Assembly (NCBI GenBank): GCA_900544395.1
Contig: UQVC01000005.1
Span: 1-64,000, forward strand
DNA: 64,000 nucleotides
Reading direction: 5' to 3'
Source: an uncultured Ruminococcus sp.
Lineage (GTDB): Bacteria > Bacillota > Clostridia > Lachnospirales > Lachnospiraceae
Shown: piece by piece, positions 35,886 to 44,581 of the stretch
Numbering within the stretch: position 1 is the first letter of the stretch
How the letters are laid out: every line of letters begins with the position of its first letter
Translations under genes and position numbers: made by a program
The notes under the pieces: model-generated
Database searches by the model: none
Seen by the model: the letters and a program-made list of their open reading frames with translations, nothing else
Told to the model about the DNA's origin: nothing

Positions 35886-37169
35886 ATGCGATGGAATGAA
35901 GAACCGAAAGGAAAGTCGGAAAAAGATTCAGAAGAAAAAAAAGAAGAACCCTTTTCTTTTCTGCAGGAGACGATCAAACCAGAACCGATTGCCCATAAGC
36001 AAGTCAGAGAGAAGCTGATCAAACTGGCTGTTTGCGGTGTTTTGTTGGGAATGTTTGCCTGCCTTGGTTTTTATGCCCTGAAACCATGGGCACAGAAGTT
36101 ATTTTCGGGATCTCCCCAAACGGTGATGCTTCCGGAAGATACGGAAGAAACACAGGACACCGAAGAAGAAAATCCGCAGGAAAAGAAAGAAGAGCCGCAG
36201 ATTTTAAAAGCGGAAGATTACGAGTCGATGATGCAGAGCGTTTACAAAATTGCAGCAGACGCCGGAAAGAGTATTGTGACCGTTTATGGGGAAAAAGAAC
36301 TGGGCAATCTGACAGCGGACCCTGTAGAGAGCTGTACGGGGATGATCGCAGCAGATAACGGACAGGAACTTTTGATATTGAGCAACAATTCAGTATGTGC
36401 AGGTTCTTCTGTCTGGAATGTGAAATTTTCGGATGGAAATCAATATGAAGCGACTCTGAAAAAACAGGATATGAACAGCCATCTGGCAGTATTTGGAGTC
36501 AAGAGAGAGCAGATTAAAAAATCTACCTGGGAGAATGTGAGGACGGCTTGTTTTGGAAATTCCAATCTGGTGACGCAGGGCGAGATGGTGATCGCAGTTG
36601 GCAATATGTTTGGGTATTCAGAGGGACTGGGATACGGGATTATCAGTTCTGATGCCCATGAAAAGGCGATACCGGATCATACATTTGGAGTACTGGCAAC
36701 GGATATTCCGGCGGCGGAGAGATGCAGTGGTGTTCTCTGTAATTTGAAAGGAGAGATCATCGGACTGATCGATTCGGAAATCTGGTCGGAAGACCGGGGG
36801 ACGACAGTCAATGCGTATGCAATTTCAGATCTGAAATCTACCATGGAACTGCTATTGAACAGTCAGTCTGTTCCCTATGTGGGACTTTATGGTGAGACTG
36901 TCAGCAGTGACATTTCAAAATCCAAGGCAATCCCGTCAGGAATGTATGTGACACAGGTACAGGCAGATTCGCCTGCGATGGCAGCTGGTATCCAGAGTGG
37001 TGATGTGATCCAGACGGTCAATGGAACCAAGATCACTACGATGGCGCAGTATGAGGAGGCTCTGCAGGCATGCAAAGCGGATACAAATATCCAGATCGAA
37101 GGACAGCGCCTCGGTGCAGGCAAATATGTGGATATATCCTTTCAAGTGACAGTCAGAAGCCGCGAATAA
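35886..37169 (+). CDS. Membrane-anchored HtrA-like pseudoprotease with PDZ domain
   Basis: 427 residues from ATG 35886 (AGAGGAGA upstream; the frame opens earlier at 35817). A charged cytoplasmic N-terminus, one membrane helix (about 45-65) and an acidic linker precede a trypsin-like fold aligned to HtrA/DegP (about 115-320) and a PDZ domain (about 335-425, with GMYVTQVQADSPAMAAGIQSG). At the aligned catalytic positions HtrA's NNHVV reads NNSVC (Ser169), TDLAV reads SHLAV (His199), and GNSGGPL reads ERCSGVL (Cys280 next to Ser281). All three triad positions are changed, so it is probably a non-proteolytic binding or chaperone protein. Divergent from mutS2; yhaM follows 28 bases downstream. 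Confidence 0.85.
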   Translation: MRWNEEPKGKSEKDSEEKKEEPFSFLQETIKPEPIAHKQVREKLIKLAVCGVLLGMFACLGFYALKPWAQKLFSGSPQTVMLPEDTEETQDTEEENPQEKKEEPQILKAEDYESMMQSVYKIAADAGKSIVTVYGEKELGNLTADPVESCTGMIAADNGQELLILSNNSVCAGSSVWNVKFSDGNQYEATLKKQDMNSHLAVFGVKREQIKKSTWENVRTACFGNSNLVTQGEMVIAVGNMFGYSEGLGYGIISSDAHEKAIPDHTFGVLATDIPAAERCSGVLCNLKGEIIGLIDSEIWSEDRGTTVNAYAISDLKSTMELLLNSQSVPYVGLYGETVSSDISKSKAIPSGMYVTQVQADSPAMAAGIQSGDVIQTVNGTKITTMAQYEEALQACKADTNIQIEGQRLGAGKYVDISFQVTVRSRE

Positions 37170-37197
37170 AGAATAAAAGAGAGGAATCAGAATAAGT

Positions 37198-38139
37198 ATG
37201 AGATATATTAAAGATTTACACGAAGGCGAGACAATCAGGAATGTATACCTGTGCAAGGGAAAACGTTCGGCAGAGACAAGAAACGGAAAGCCTTACGATA
37301 ATCTGATCCTGCAGGACAAGACAGGAACACTGGATGGAAAAGTGTGGGATCCCAATTCTCAGGGAATTGCCGAATATGATGAAAAAGATTTCATTGAAGT
37401 ATTCGGTGAAGTGATCAGCTATAACGGAAATCTGCAGATGAATATCCGTCAGATCCGAAAAGCAGAAGAAGGAGAGTATCATCCGGCAGATTACATGCCG
37501 ACTTCTGAAAAAAGTGTAGACAGCATGTATGAAGAACTTCTTGGATTTATCCGTGGAATTTCCAACACATGGCTTCGTCAGCTTCTGGAGTATTATTTTG
37601 TGAATGACGAAGCATTTATCCGTGTGTTTAAAGGACATTCTGCAGCAAAGACCGTTCATCACGGCTTTGCAGGGGGACTTCTGGAGCATACCTTAAGCGT
37701 TGTGAAGATGTGCCGGTATTTTGCAGATACATATGAGATCCTGAATCGGGATCTTCTGTATACAGCGGCAATGTGCCATGATATCGGGAAGACAAAAGAG
37801 CTTTCCGCATTTCCGGATAATGATTATACAGACGATGGACAGCTTTTGGGGCATATCATCATTGGGGTTGAGATGATGAACGATGCGATCCGGGAGATTC
37901 CGGGATTTCCGGAGAAGTTAGGCAGCGAATTGAAGCACTGCATTATTTCTCATCACGGAGAACTGGAATATGGTTCCCCGAAAAAGCCGGCGCTTGCAGA
38001 GGCAATGGCACTGAATCTGGCAGACAATGCAGATGCCAAGATGCAGACATTGACGGAGATCTTTAAAAACAAACCGGGAAATGACTGGCTGGGATATAAT
38101 CGGATGTTTGAGACAAACCTGAGAAGAAGTTCGATTTAG
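37198..38139 (+). CDS. YhaM-type 3'-5' exoribonuclease (OB + HD)
   Basis: 313 residues. An N-terminal OB-fold nucleic-acid-binding domain (about 15-95, with DGKVWDPNSQGI) precedes an HD phosphohydrolase domain: HHGFAGGLLEHTLSVV, AAMCHDIGKTKEL and ISHHGELEYGSPKKP. This matches YhaM/CbfI, a manganese-dependent 3'-5' exonuclease acting on RNA and DNA. Typical length. Confidence 0.93.
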   Translation: MRYIKDLHEGETIRNVYLCKGKRSAETRNGKPYDNLILQDKTGTLDGKVWDPNSQGIAEYDEKDFIEVFGEVISYNGNLQMNIRQIRKAEEGEYHPADYMPTSEKSVDSMYEELLGFIRGISNTWLRQLLEYYFVNDEAFIRVFKGHSAAKTVHHGFAGGLLEHTLSVVKMCRYFADTYEILNRDLLYTAAMCHDIGKTKELSAFPDNDYTDDGQLLGHIIIGVEMMNDAIREIPGFPEKLGSELKHCIISHHGELEYGSPKKPALAEAMALNLADNADAKMQTLTEIFKNKPGNDWLGYNRMFETNLRRSSI

Positions 38140-38153
38140 AAACAGAGAAATAC

Positions 38154-38193
38154 AAGAGGGTGACCACAAGAAATTTTGTGCGCCCTCTTTTTT
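38154..38193 (+). terminator. Terminator of yhaM-type gene
   Basis: AAGAGGGT pairs with GCCCTCTT (one G-T), with inner CACAA/TTGTG, followed by TTTTTT. Confidence 0.85.
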
Positions 38194-38212
38194 CAGATAA
38201 AGGAGAAAACAA

Positions 38213-39685
38213 ATGCAGAAAAATGATGTGGTAAATGTAAGCATTGAAGATATCGGAGTGAACGGGGAAGGAATCGGGAAAGTAGACGGATACACCCTGT
38301 TTGTCAAAGATGCGGTAATCGGTGACGTAGTGGAAGCAAAGATCATGAAAGCCAAGAAAAACTATGGGTATGCAAGACTGATGAAGATTCTGGAACCGTC
38401 GAAAGACCGCACAGAGCCAAAGTGCAGATTTGCGAGACAATGCGGAGGATGTCAGATTCAGCAGATTTCCTATGAGAAGCAGTTGGAATTTAAGAACCGC
38501 AAAGTACTGGGAAATCTGGAGAGGATCGGTGGATTTTCGCCGGAATTGCTGGAAAAGATCGCAGATCCCATCGTGGGGATGGAAGAACCGTTTCATTATC
38601 GGAACAAAGCGCAGTTTCCATTTGGAAAAGATAAAAACGGGACAACCGTAACCGGATTTTATGCAGGACGGACTCATGATATCATCCCGAATACAGATTG
38701 CGCCCTGGGGGTAGAGCAGAATCAGGAGATTCTGGAAATCATTTTGTCATTTATGGATCAGTATCAGATTGCGCCATATGATGAAAAAACAGGAAAAGGA
38801 TTGCTGCGGCATACGTTGATCCGATATGGATTTACCACCAAAGAGATCATGGTCTGTCTGGTGATCAACGGGACAAAAATCCCGCACAGTGAAAAGCTGG
38901 TGGAACTGCTGACACAGATCGAAGGAATGACCAGCATCACTTTCAGTATCAATCAGAAAAATACGAATGTGATCATGGGAGATTCGTATGAAGTGCTCTG
39001 GGGGCAGGCGTTTATTACGGACTTTATCGGTGAGATCAAGTATCAGATTTCTCCGTTGTCCTTTTATCAGGTCAATCCGGTGCAGACAGAAAAGCTCTAT
39101 GGACTTGCATTGGATTATGCGGACTTAAAAGGGGATGAGACAGTCTGGGATCTTTACTGCGGAATCGGAACGATTTCTCTTTTCCTGGCTCAGAAAGCAA
39201 AACAGGTTTACGGTGTGGAGATCATTCCTCAGGCCATTGAAGATGCCAGAAAGAATGCGCAGATCAATGGGATGGAAAATGCCGAATTTTATGTGGGAAA
39301 AGCAGAGGAAGTCCTGCCGGGATATTATGAGGAGTATGCCAGGACACATCCGGGAGAACAGGCACATGCGGACGTGATCGTGGTAGATCCGCCGAGAAAA
39401 GGCTGCGAGGAATCCCTTCTTGCAACTATGGTACAGATGCAGCCGGAGCGGATCGTGTATGTGAGCTGTGATTCTGCCACACTGGCACGGGATTTGAAAT
39501 ATCTGTGCGGGAATGGATATGAACTGGTGAAGGTGAGGGCTGTTGATCAGTTTCCACAGAGTGTGCATGTGGAAAGTATTGTGTTGCTTTCAAAACTTAA
39601 ATCAAATAAGTTGAAGCATATCAATGTGGAACTAGAGATGGGTGAACTTGATTTGACGGCGGCGGAGAACAAAGCAACCTATTAG
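38213..39685 (+). CDS. 23S rRNA (uracil-C5)-methyltransferase, RlmD/RumA type
   Basis: 490 residues. An N-terminal TRAM domain (about 1-60) is followed by the iron-sulfur Cys cluster CRFARQCGGCQIQQ, a central domain, and the SAM-dependent core with WDLYCGIGTISLFLA, VDPPRKGC and catalytic Cys in YVSCDSATLARDL. It methylates a uracil of 23S rRNA or tRNA. The core ends near VESIVLLSK; the remaining 35 residues (KHINVELEMGELDLTAAENK) start an extension that is interrupted by TAG at 39683, so the ending is premature, though the enzyme core is intact. Confidence 0.93.
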   Translation: MQKNDVVNVSIEDIGVNGEGIGKVDGYTLFVKDAVIGDVVEAKIMKAKKNYGYARLMKILEPSKDRTEPKCRFARQCGGCQIQQISYEKQLEFKNRKVLGNLERIGGFSPELLEKIADPIVGMEEPFHYRNKAQFPFGKDKNGTTVTGFYAGRTHDIIPNTDCALGVEQNQEILEIILSFMDQYQIAPYDEKTGKGLLRHTLIRYGFTTKEIMVCLVINGTKIPHSEKLVELLTQIEGMTSITFSINQKNTNVIMGDSYEVLWGQAFITDFIGEIKYQISPLSFYQVNPVQTEKLYGLALDYADLKGDETVWDLYCGIGTISLFLAQKAKQVYGVEIIPQAIEDARKNAQINGMENAEFYVGKAEEVLPGYYEEYARTHPGEQAHADVIVVDPPRKGCEESLLATMVQMQPERIVYVSCDSATLARDLKYLCGNGYELVKVRAVDQFPQSVHVESIVLLSKLKSNKLKHINVELEMGELDLTAAENKATY

Positions 39686-39882
39686 GAAATCAAGGATTAT
39701 GTTCTGAAGCAAAGCGGATTGAAAGTCAGTAATTTGTATATCGCACAGGTAAAGCAGAAATGTGGAATTATTGAGAGGGCAAATTATAACCTGACAAAAT
39801 CGGAAAATTCCAGACAACCAAAATGTCCGCCAGAGAAAGAAGCGCTATAAGGGCGGCATTGGAACATTTTCGGATGATATGA
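39686..39882 (+). pseudogene. Decayed C-terminal extension of the RlmD-type gene
   Basis: Directly in frame after the TAG the DNA reads EIKDYVLKQSGLKVSNLYIA, then QVKQKCGIIERANYNLTKSE and RQPKCPPEKEAL, which continues the extension seen on RumA-like and other clostridial proteins. At about 39846 the frame hits TAA, but removing the effect of one missing base restores IRAALEHFRMI and a natural TGA at 39880-39882. So a nonsense change and a one-base deletion have cut off the extension. Confidence 0.75.
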
Positions 39883-40042
39883 CGATATCGTAGAAATAGA
39901 AGAATCCTTTTTCTTTGATTTGGTTCTTTAAGTCCCTTCGTTAGTTTTGGTTCGTGGGACATAATTTTACATTTGAAGAAACGTGAATACGTAACGGAAG
40001 ATAGAGAGAGTTCAAACAGATACGAAGGAGTTTTGTTCATAA
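39883..40042. other. Intergenic region before helicase
   Basis: AT-rich; a short AGTCCC/GGGACA inverted pair (39931-39936 and 39956-39961) is present. No convincing promoter. GAAGGAGT at about 40024 is the helicase ribosome site, with a longish spacer. Confidence 0.4.
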
Positions 40043-43000
40043 ATGATAGAAAAAAATAAGGTTTTAGAATCATGGATAATGGTGGAACATTTATCGGAGG
40101 GAGACATCGGTTTGAATGATAAGGCTATTCTCACTCTGAATGATTTGCAGGAACAGGATTTCTATTCTCTGTTTCTGCATGAAATTGAGAAAAAGAAATG
40201 GAATCAGCGGCAAAAAGGAGGGGTCGTTGTCTATTTTGATATTTTTAAATTTCAGGAAGTTGTGGACATACTTCGTTCAGAGTATGGTTTGGAATCGACG
40301 GATGAGGATATTCGTTTCGGAAACAAGTTCAGTTTTGCGCTGTATTTCGATAAGAATCTTAAGTTTCTGGAGGATATGACATTCTTTACAGAAAGTGCTT
40401 ACATACGGAAATTCAAAAAAGTTCCCTATGAGAAAGAGTTTCGGGAATTTGAGAAAGATTTTAAAAATCAGCTTGCTCAGGATTTTGATGAGACAGCAGG
40501 GGATTCGGCGAAGTTTAATGCTGCGATGCAAAAGGAACTCCTGCGACATGAGGTTGATATAATAAATTGCCGGATGAAGATTCTGGGAAATATCGAGACT
40601 GAAGCGACGAATCTGCATTCTTTTTTCATCGATGATCTGGAAAAAGCAAAAAAAATCGAAACGGTCAATTTGAATGCTTATTTGTATGGAAATAAAAAGG
40701 AGCGCATGAACCTTGACAGCAAAAAAGATTCAGTGAATTTTCATCCGCATCTGTTTGAACAAATTCTGCAGCCGAAGAATTATCCCTTGGGAAGGTTTCC
40801 AAGCAATACGACATATGCGCTTTCTCTGATGCAGCAAGTTGTGGTAAACTTATCCATCGGCTTTGACAACAATCAGATGAGAAGTGTCAACGGTCCGCCC
40901 GGAACCGGAAAAACGACGCTTTTGAAGGACATATTTGCGCAGTTAGTGGTACAGCAGGCATATGGTATTGCGAAACTTTCGGACCATTTTATCAAAGGGA
41001 CAAAGAAAACAATTTATTTTAACGATGCATCGATTGGAGAGATCCCGGAACATATTACCGAAAATAATATCGTGGTTGCAAGTTCGAATAATGGTGCGGT
41101 TCAAAACATTGTGAACGAACTTCCGTTGAGTAAGGAAATTGACAATTTTCTAATCGAGGAACTGAAAGAAGCGGACTATTTTTGTGAGATATCGAATGCG
41201 AAGGTGTCGGTAGAGTGGTTGGAAGATGAGAACGGGAAGAAAAGAGAGGAATTGGTAAAAGAATCTGTTCCGGGAGAAGAAAAGTTTTGGGGAGTATTTT
41301 CACTTGAAGGTGGAAAAGCGAATAATATGAGCAATATCCTCACAAATATGAAGCATATCCACAAATATTTGGAAGAAGATTATCTGCCGAATCAAGGTGT
41401 ATATAAACAATTTCTGAGCCATTATGAGGAAGTAAAAGCGATTCGAACAAAAAGGCAGGAATTTGCAGATAGCGTTCGGATGTATCAGGAATATACTCAA
41501 AAGCTGGAACAGGTTCGTGGCATCTATCAAGAAAAACTAGAGAAGAAAGAGCATGAATTGTGCGTAGAACTTAAGAAGCTTGCAGAAAACGAACAGGAAT
41601 GCGGGCAGCAATTGGAACAGTTACATCTCAGTTTGAAAGAGGTACAAAACAGGGCGGAAGCTGTCCGAAAAAATATGGACAGTATGAACCAGTGCTTTCA
41701 AGTACACAAAGAGCAACGTCCTTCCTTTTTTGCGGGAAAGAAAAAGAAAGAGGAATATAGGAACAGATTAAATGAGATTACGGCTCAGTTTGTAAAATTA
41801 AATGAGGAAGATATAGAATGCAGGAAACAGGAGAAAGAAATTAATGAAATTATGCATTTGTGGCAAACGAAGCTGAGTCAAAGTAATGCAAAACAGGGGG
41901 AGCTTAAGCAGAAGTTTGATAGTTGGAAGACGGCGCAAACAGGTAAAATTTCAAATTTGGAGAAAAGAGTCCGCGAATATGAAAATATAAAAAACGACAG
42001 TAAGACAGAACCGCTGAATATGAATCAGGAGTATGAAGATTTACAGATATCAAACCCGTGGTTTGACGAAGCGTATCGTGTCGCACAGTCAAAATTGTTT
42101 GTTATGGCATTACGTGTTCGAAAACAATTTCTTTATGAGAACAGAAAAAATGTAAAGGCGGCCATTATCGTCTGGGATCAGCAGGAGAAGTATTTGGAGC
42201 GAAAGCATGTGATTGAGGCGGCATGGAACTGGATTAATATGACAATTCCGGTGATTAGTTCTACATTTGCCAGTTTTTCGCGTATGTGCAAAAATCTTGG
42301 AGCTGAGACACTAGGGCATCTTTTTATCGATGAAGCAGGACAGGCGCTGCCACAGGCGGCTGTCGGTGCAATCTATCGTAGCAGGCATGTAATGGTGGTC
42401 GGTGATCCGTTGCAGATTAAACCGGTTCTTACGTTGGATTCTAATACCCTATATATGTTGGGGGAGCATTTTGGAGTGACAGAAAAATATTTATCTGCAT
42501 CTGCATCCGCACAGATTTTAGCAGATGCGGCAAGTCAATACGGGTTTTATCGAAAACAGGACAAGGCGGAGGATTCATGGATTGGCATTCCGTTATGGGT
42601 GCATAGAAGATGTCGGTATCCGATGTTTACAATTTCGAACAGGATTTCCTATGACGGATTTATGGTGCAGGGAATGGAAAAGTACGGAAAAACAGACTGG
42701 TTTGATGTTGGTGGAACGGCGAACAATAAATATGTTGAGGATCAGGGGGAATTCCTTTTGCATAAGCTCAAGGAGATGATAGATAAAAATCCGAAAATCT
42801 CAGATAAAAAAGAAAAAGATGTGGTTTATGTAATTACACCGTTTTCCAATGTGGCATATCAGCTTTCCCAGAAATTACGGAAAATTCATTTTACCCGATA
42901 TGATGAACAGGGAAAGCCGACAAATGTCGGAACTGTCCATACGTTTCAGGGGAAAGAGGCTCCAATCGTATTTTTTGTACTCGGTGCCGACAGGCAGAGC

Positions 43001-43474
43001 AGCGGGGCGGCACGCTGGGCAGTAACCGAAGCGAACATAATGAATGTTGCGGCGACGAGAGCCAAAGAGGAGTTTTATATTATTGGTGATAGGAAATTGT
43101 ATCTTGGGTTTGGATGTGATGTTGCGACAGATACGGATCGGATTATCAGAGAATATAAAAATCAGTATCAGTATCTTGTGGATGATCATGAACACAAGAA
43201 TGAGTTGCACATGCAGGTCGACGAGACACGGACATTCGTTATTGATGCGGATTTTAGACGCATTACAGGAACGGTTAAATATGTTGGAAAGGGAACAAAA
43301 AGTTTTTATGCCTATGTAATTGGTGCTGATGGAAAAGAATATTCCATTACTGAAAGTACTTATTTTAAGACAGAGCATGCAATAGAAGTGATTCAAAAGG
43401 GTAAAAAAATATCTTTTATTCCAGGGGAAGGGAATAAGAAACTATTTGCTACGGAGGTGAAGATGGATGTTTAA
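40043..43474 (+). CDS. UPF1-like superfamily 1 helicase with coiled-coil insertion
   Basis: 1143 residues. An unassigned N-terminal region (about 1-270) precedes Walker A VNGPPGTGKTTLL (from residue 284). A long Glu/Lys/Gln-rich coiled coil (about 480-650) is inserted before the second RecA-like part with Walker B FIDEAGQALPQA (Asp763) and VVGDPLQIKPV; late motifs are TVHTFQGKEAP and NVAATRAKEEFYIIGD. The last 70 residues look like an OB-type domain (RRITGTVKYVGKGTKSFYAY). The order matches DNA2/NAM7/UPF1 helicases with an inserted arm. Base composition is visibly more AT-rich than neighbours. Role unknown; accessory helicases of this type often belong to defence or mobile loci. Confidence 0.85.
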   Translation: MIEKNKVLESWIMVEHLSEGDIGLNDKAILTLNDLQEQDFYSLFLHEIEKKKWNQRQKGGVVVYFDIFKFQEVVDILRSEYGLESTDEDIRFGNKFSFALYFDKNLKFLEDMTFFTESAYIRKFKKVPYEKEFREFEKDFKNQLAQDFDETAGDSAKFNAAMQKELLRHEVDIINCRMKILGNIETEATNLHSFFIDDLEKAKKIETVNLNAYLYGNKKERMNLDSKKDSVNFHPHLFEQILQPKNYPLGRFPSNTTYALSLMQQVVVNLSIGFDNNQMRSVNGPPGTGKTTLLKDIFAQLVVQQAYGIAKLSDHFIKGTKKTIYFNDASIGEIPEHITENNIVVASSNNGAVQNIVNELPLSKEIDNFLIEELKEADYFCEISNAKVSVEWLEDENGKKREELVKESVPGEEKFWGVFSLEGGKANNMSNILTNMKHIHKYLEEDYLPNQGVYKQFLSHYEEVKAIRTKRQEFADSVRMYQEYTQKLEQVRGIYQEKLEKKEHELCVELKKLAENEQECGQQLEQLHLSLKEVQNRAEAVRKNMDSMNQCFQVHKEQRPSFFAGKKKKEEYRNRLNEITAQFVKLNEEDIECRKQEKEINEIMHLWQTKLSQSNAKQGELKQKFDSWKTAQTGKISNLEKRVREYENIKNDSKTEPLNMNQEYEDLQISNPWFDEAYRVAQSKLFVMALRVRKQFLYENRKNVKAAIIVWDQQEKYLERKHVIEAAWNWINMTIPVISSTFASFSRMCKNLGAETLGHLFIDEAGQALPQAAVGAIYRSRHVMVVGDPLQIKPVLTLDSNTLYMLGEHFGVTEKYLSASASAQILADAASQYGFYRKQDKAEDSWIGIPLWVHRRCRYPMFTISNRISYDGFMVQGMEKYGKTDWFDVGGTANNKYVEDQGEFLLHKLKEMIDKNPKISDKKEKDVVYVITPFSNVAYQLSQKLRKIHFTRYDEQGKPTNVGTVHTFQGKEAPIVFFVLGADRQSSGAARWAVTEANIMNVAATRAKEEFYIIGDRKLYLGFGCDVATDTDRIIREYKNQYQYLVDDHEHKNELHMQVDETRTFVIDADFRRITGTVKYVGKGTKSFYAYVIGADGKEYSITESTYFKTEHAIEVIQKGKKISFIPGEGNKKLFATEVKMDV

Positions 43475-43755
43475 CTAAGAGAGAGGTTATCGGGAAATTA
43501 ATGGAACGGTAAAGGGAGGGCTAAAAGACAATCCTAATATTGTTGGGAGCGAAATCATCATATATCAAACGGAAGATGGACATACAAAAATTGACGTTAA
43601 ATTTGAAGACGAGACCGTTTGGCTTACACAGGCACAATTATGTGAGTTGTATCAGACAAGTAAATCTAATATCAGCGAGCATATCAAGCATATTTTTGAA
43701 GAGGAAGAATTGGATGAAGAGTCAGTTGTTCGGAAATTCCGAACAACTGCAGCTG
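43467..43755 (+). pseudogene. RhuM-type gene fragment
   Basis: An ATG overlapping the helicase stop (43467) opens a frame that hits TAA at codon 4, then continues open: GYREINGTVKGGLKDNPN, and from about 43548 SEIIIYQTEDGHTKIDVKF followed by ETVWLTQAQLCELYQTSKSN and DEESVVRKFRTTA. That is the N-terminal 70 residues of RhuM (virulence-associated, DNA-binding-like) proteins, normally over 300 residues. The rest is missing; the frame runs straight into a sugar-kinase fragment. Confidence 0.75.
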
Positions 43756-44030
43756 ATGCTGCGAAAGAAGGGGATCGTCTGGCGCGAAAAGTCGTTCGGT
43801 TTGTCGGAGAAAAGCTGGGACAGGCATTATCCTGTATCTCATGTATTCTGGATCCAGAAGTATTCGTGATCGGAGGCGGCGTGTCAAAAGCCGGAAATAT
43901 TCTGGTCGATGAAATAAGAAAAAATTATAAAGAAGCGGCGTTTCATGCATCAGAAAAGACAGATATTGTATTGGCAAGTTGTGGAAATGATGCAGGAATG
44001 TTCGGTGCAGTAAAAATGGTTTTGGAGTGA
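43756..44030 (+). pseudogene. ROK-family glucokinase, C-terminal fragment
   Basis: Fused in frame to the RhuM fragment. DAAKEGDRLARKVVRFVGEK, LGQALSCISCILDPEVFVIG and GGGVSKAGNILVDEI through GNDAGMFGAVKMVLE match the last 90 residues of ROK glucokinases (normally about 310). The ATP-binding and sugar-binding N-terminal parts are absent, so it is inactive. Junction lies near GATGC at 43757. Confidence 0.8.
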
Positions 44031-44191
44031 GTGGTATTTTTTTAAAATAATTTCTTGTTTGTTTTGGAAAGAATAGTTGTGAAAATAAACAATAAAGTTT
44101 TCAGTAGAAAATATTCATATAACAGAAATTCTTCTTAAAAGTGATATATAAATAGTATTATGTCGTTTCGCACAAAAACAAAAACTGGATA

Positions 44192-44234
44192 TTGTGCAAA
44201 GTGCCTAAAAATGATATGATTAATGTATCATTTT
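44192..44234 (+). promoter_or_regulatory. Promoter overlapped by inverted repeat
   Basis: TTGTGC (44192-44197), 17 bases, TATGAT (44215-44220). Perfect 9-bp arms AAAATGATA (44208-44216) and TATCATTTT (44226-44234) cover the -10 box and start site, as a repressor operator would. The preceding 160 bases (44031-44191) are AT-rich without other features. Confidence 0.6.
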
Positions 44235-44256
44235 AGAAAAGGAGATGCTGGAAATT

Positions 44257-44418
44257 ATGAATAATATTGGACTACATAAATATGTTGCACAAAACAACGG
44301 TAAAGAAAAAACAGAAACTTTATGGAGAAAAGTAAGTAGACTCTGGCGTGAATCAGTTGAGATTATAGCACCGGGGGTATGTGCAATGAATAATACATAT
44401 TACCGCCCGGTAAAATAG
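44257..44418 (+). CDS. 53-residue peptide of unknown function
   Basis: ATG 44257 follows AAAAGGAG by 12 bases; an in-frame ATG at 44245 is too close to that site. The peptide begins MNNIGLHKYVAQNNG, has a basic amphipathic middle (ETLWRKVSRLWRESVEII), and ends APGVCAMNNTYYRPVK with a single cysteine. It has no signal peptide or membrane helix. It has its own promoter, a candidate operator and a terminator, and lies just upstream of a two-component/ABC-transporter module. It could be a precursor of a modified peptide or signal, or a regulatory small protein. I do not recognise a family. Confidence 0.55.
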   Translation: MNNIGLHKYVAQNNGKEKTETLWRKVSRLWRESVEIIAPGVCAMNNTYYRPVK

Positions 44419-44465
44419 AGGAAATTAAAAGTATGTTTTGATTTCGTAAAAATAGAAAACGGATA

Positions 44466-44498
44466 AGAAGTCTGGTCATTGAATCGGGCTTCTTTTTT
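44466..44498 (+). terminator. Terminator of small peptide gene
   Basis: AGAAGTCTGG (44466-44475) pairs with TCGGGCTTCT (44484-44493) using G-T pairs, loop TCATTGAA, then TTTTTC. Confidence 0.8.
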
Positions 44499-44581
44499 CA
44501 TATTTTTGAAAAATTCTCTTCTGGAGAATTATGAATTTCAGTGGTAAAATGGATTACCATACAGGAAAAGGAATGAACAAC

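Noticed and set aside
43540..43869. 109-codon frame overlapping the chimera
   Set aside because: The adjacent frame carries the RhuM and ROK homology; this one has none.
44257..44418. AgrD-type cyclic autoinducer precursor
   Set aside because: The single Cys followed by a Pro looks similar, but there is no AgrB protease gene and the N-terminal helix is too charged; kept as unknown peptide.
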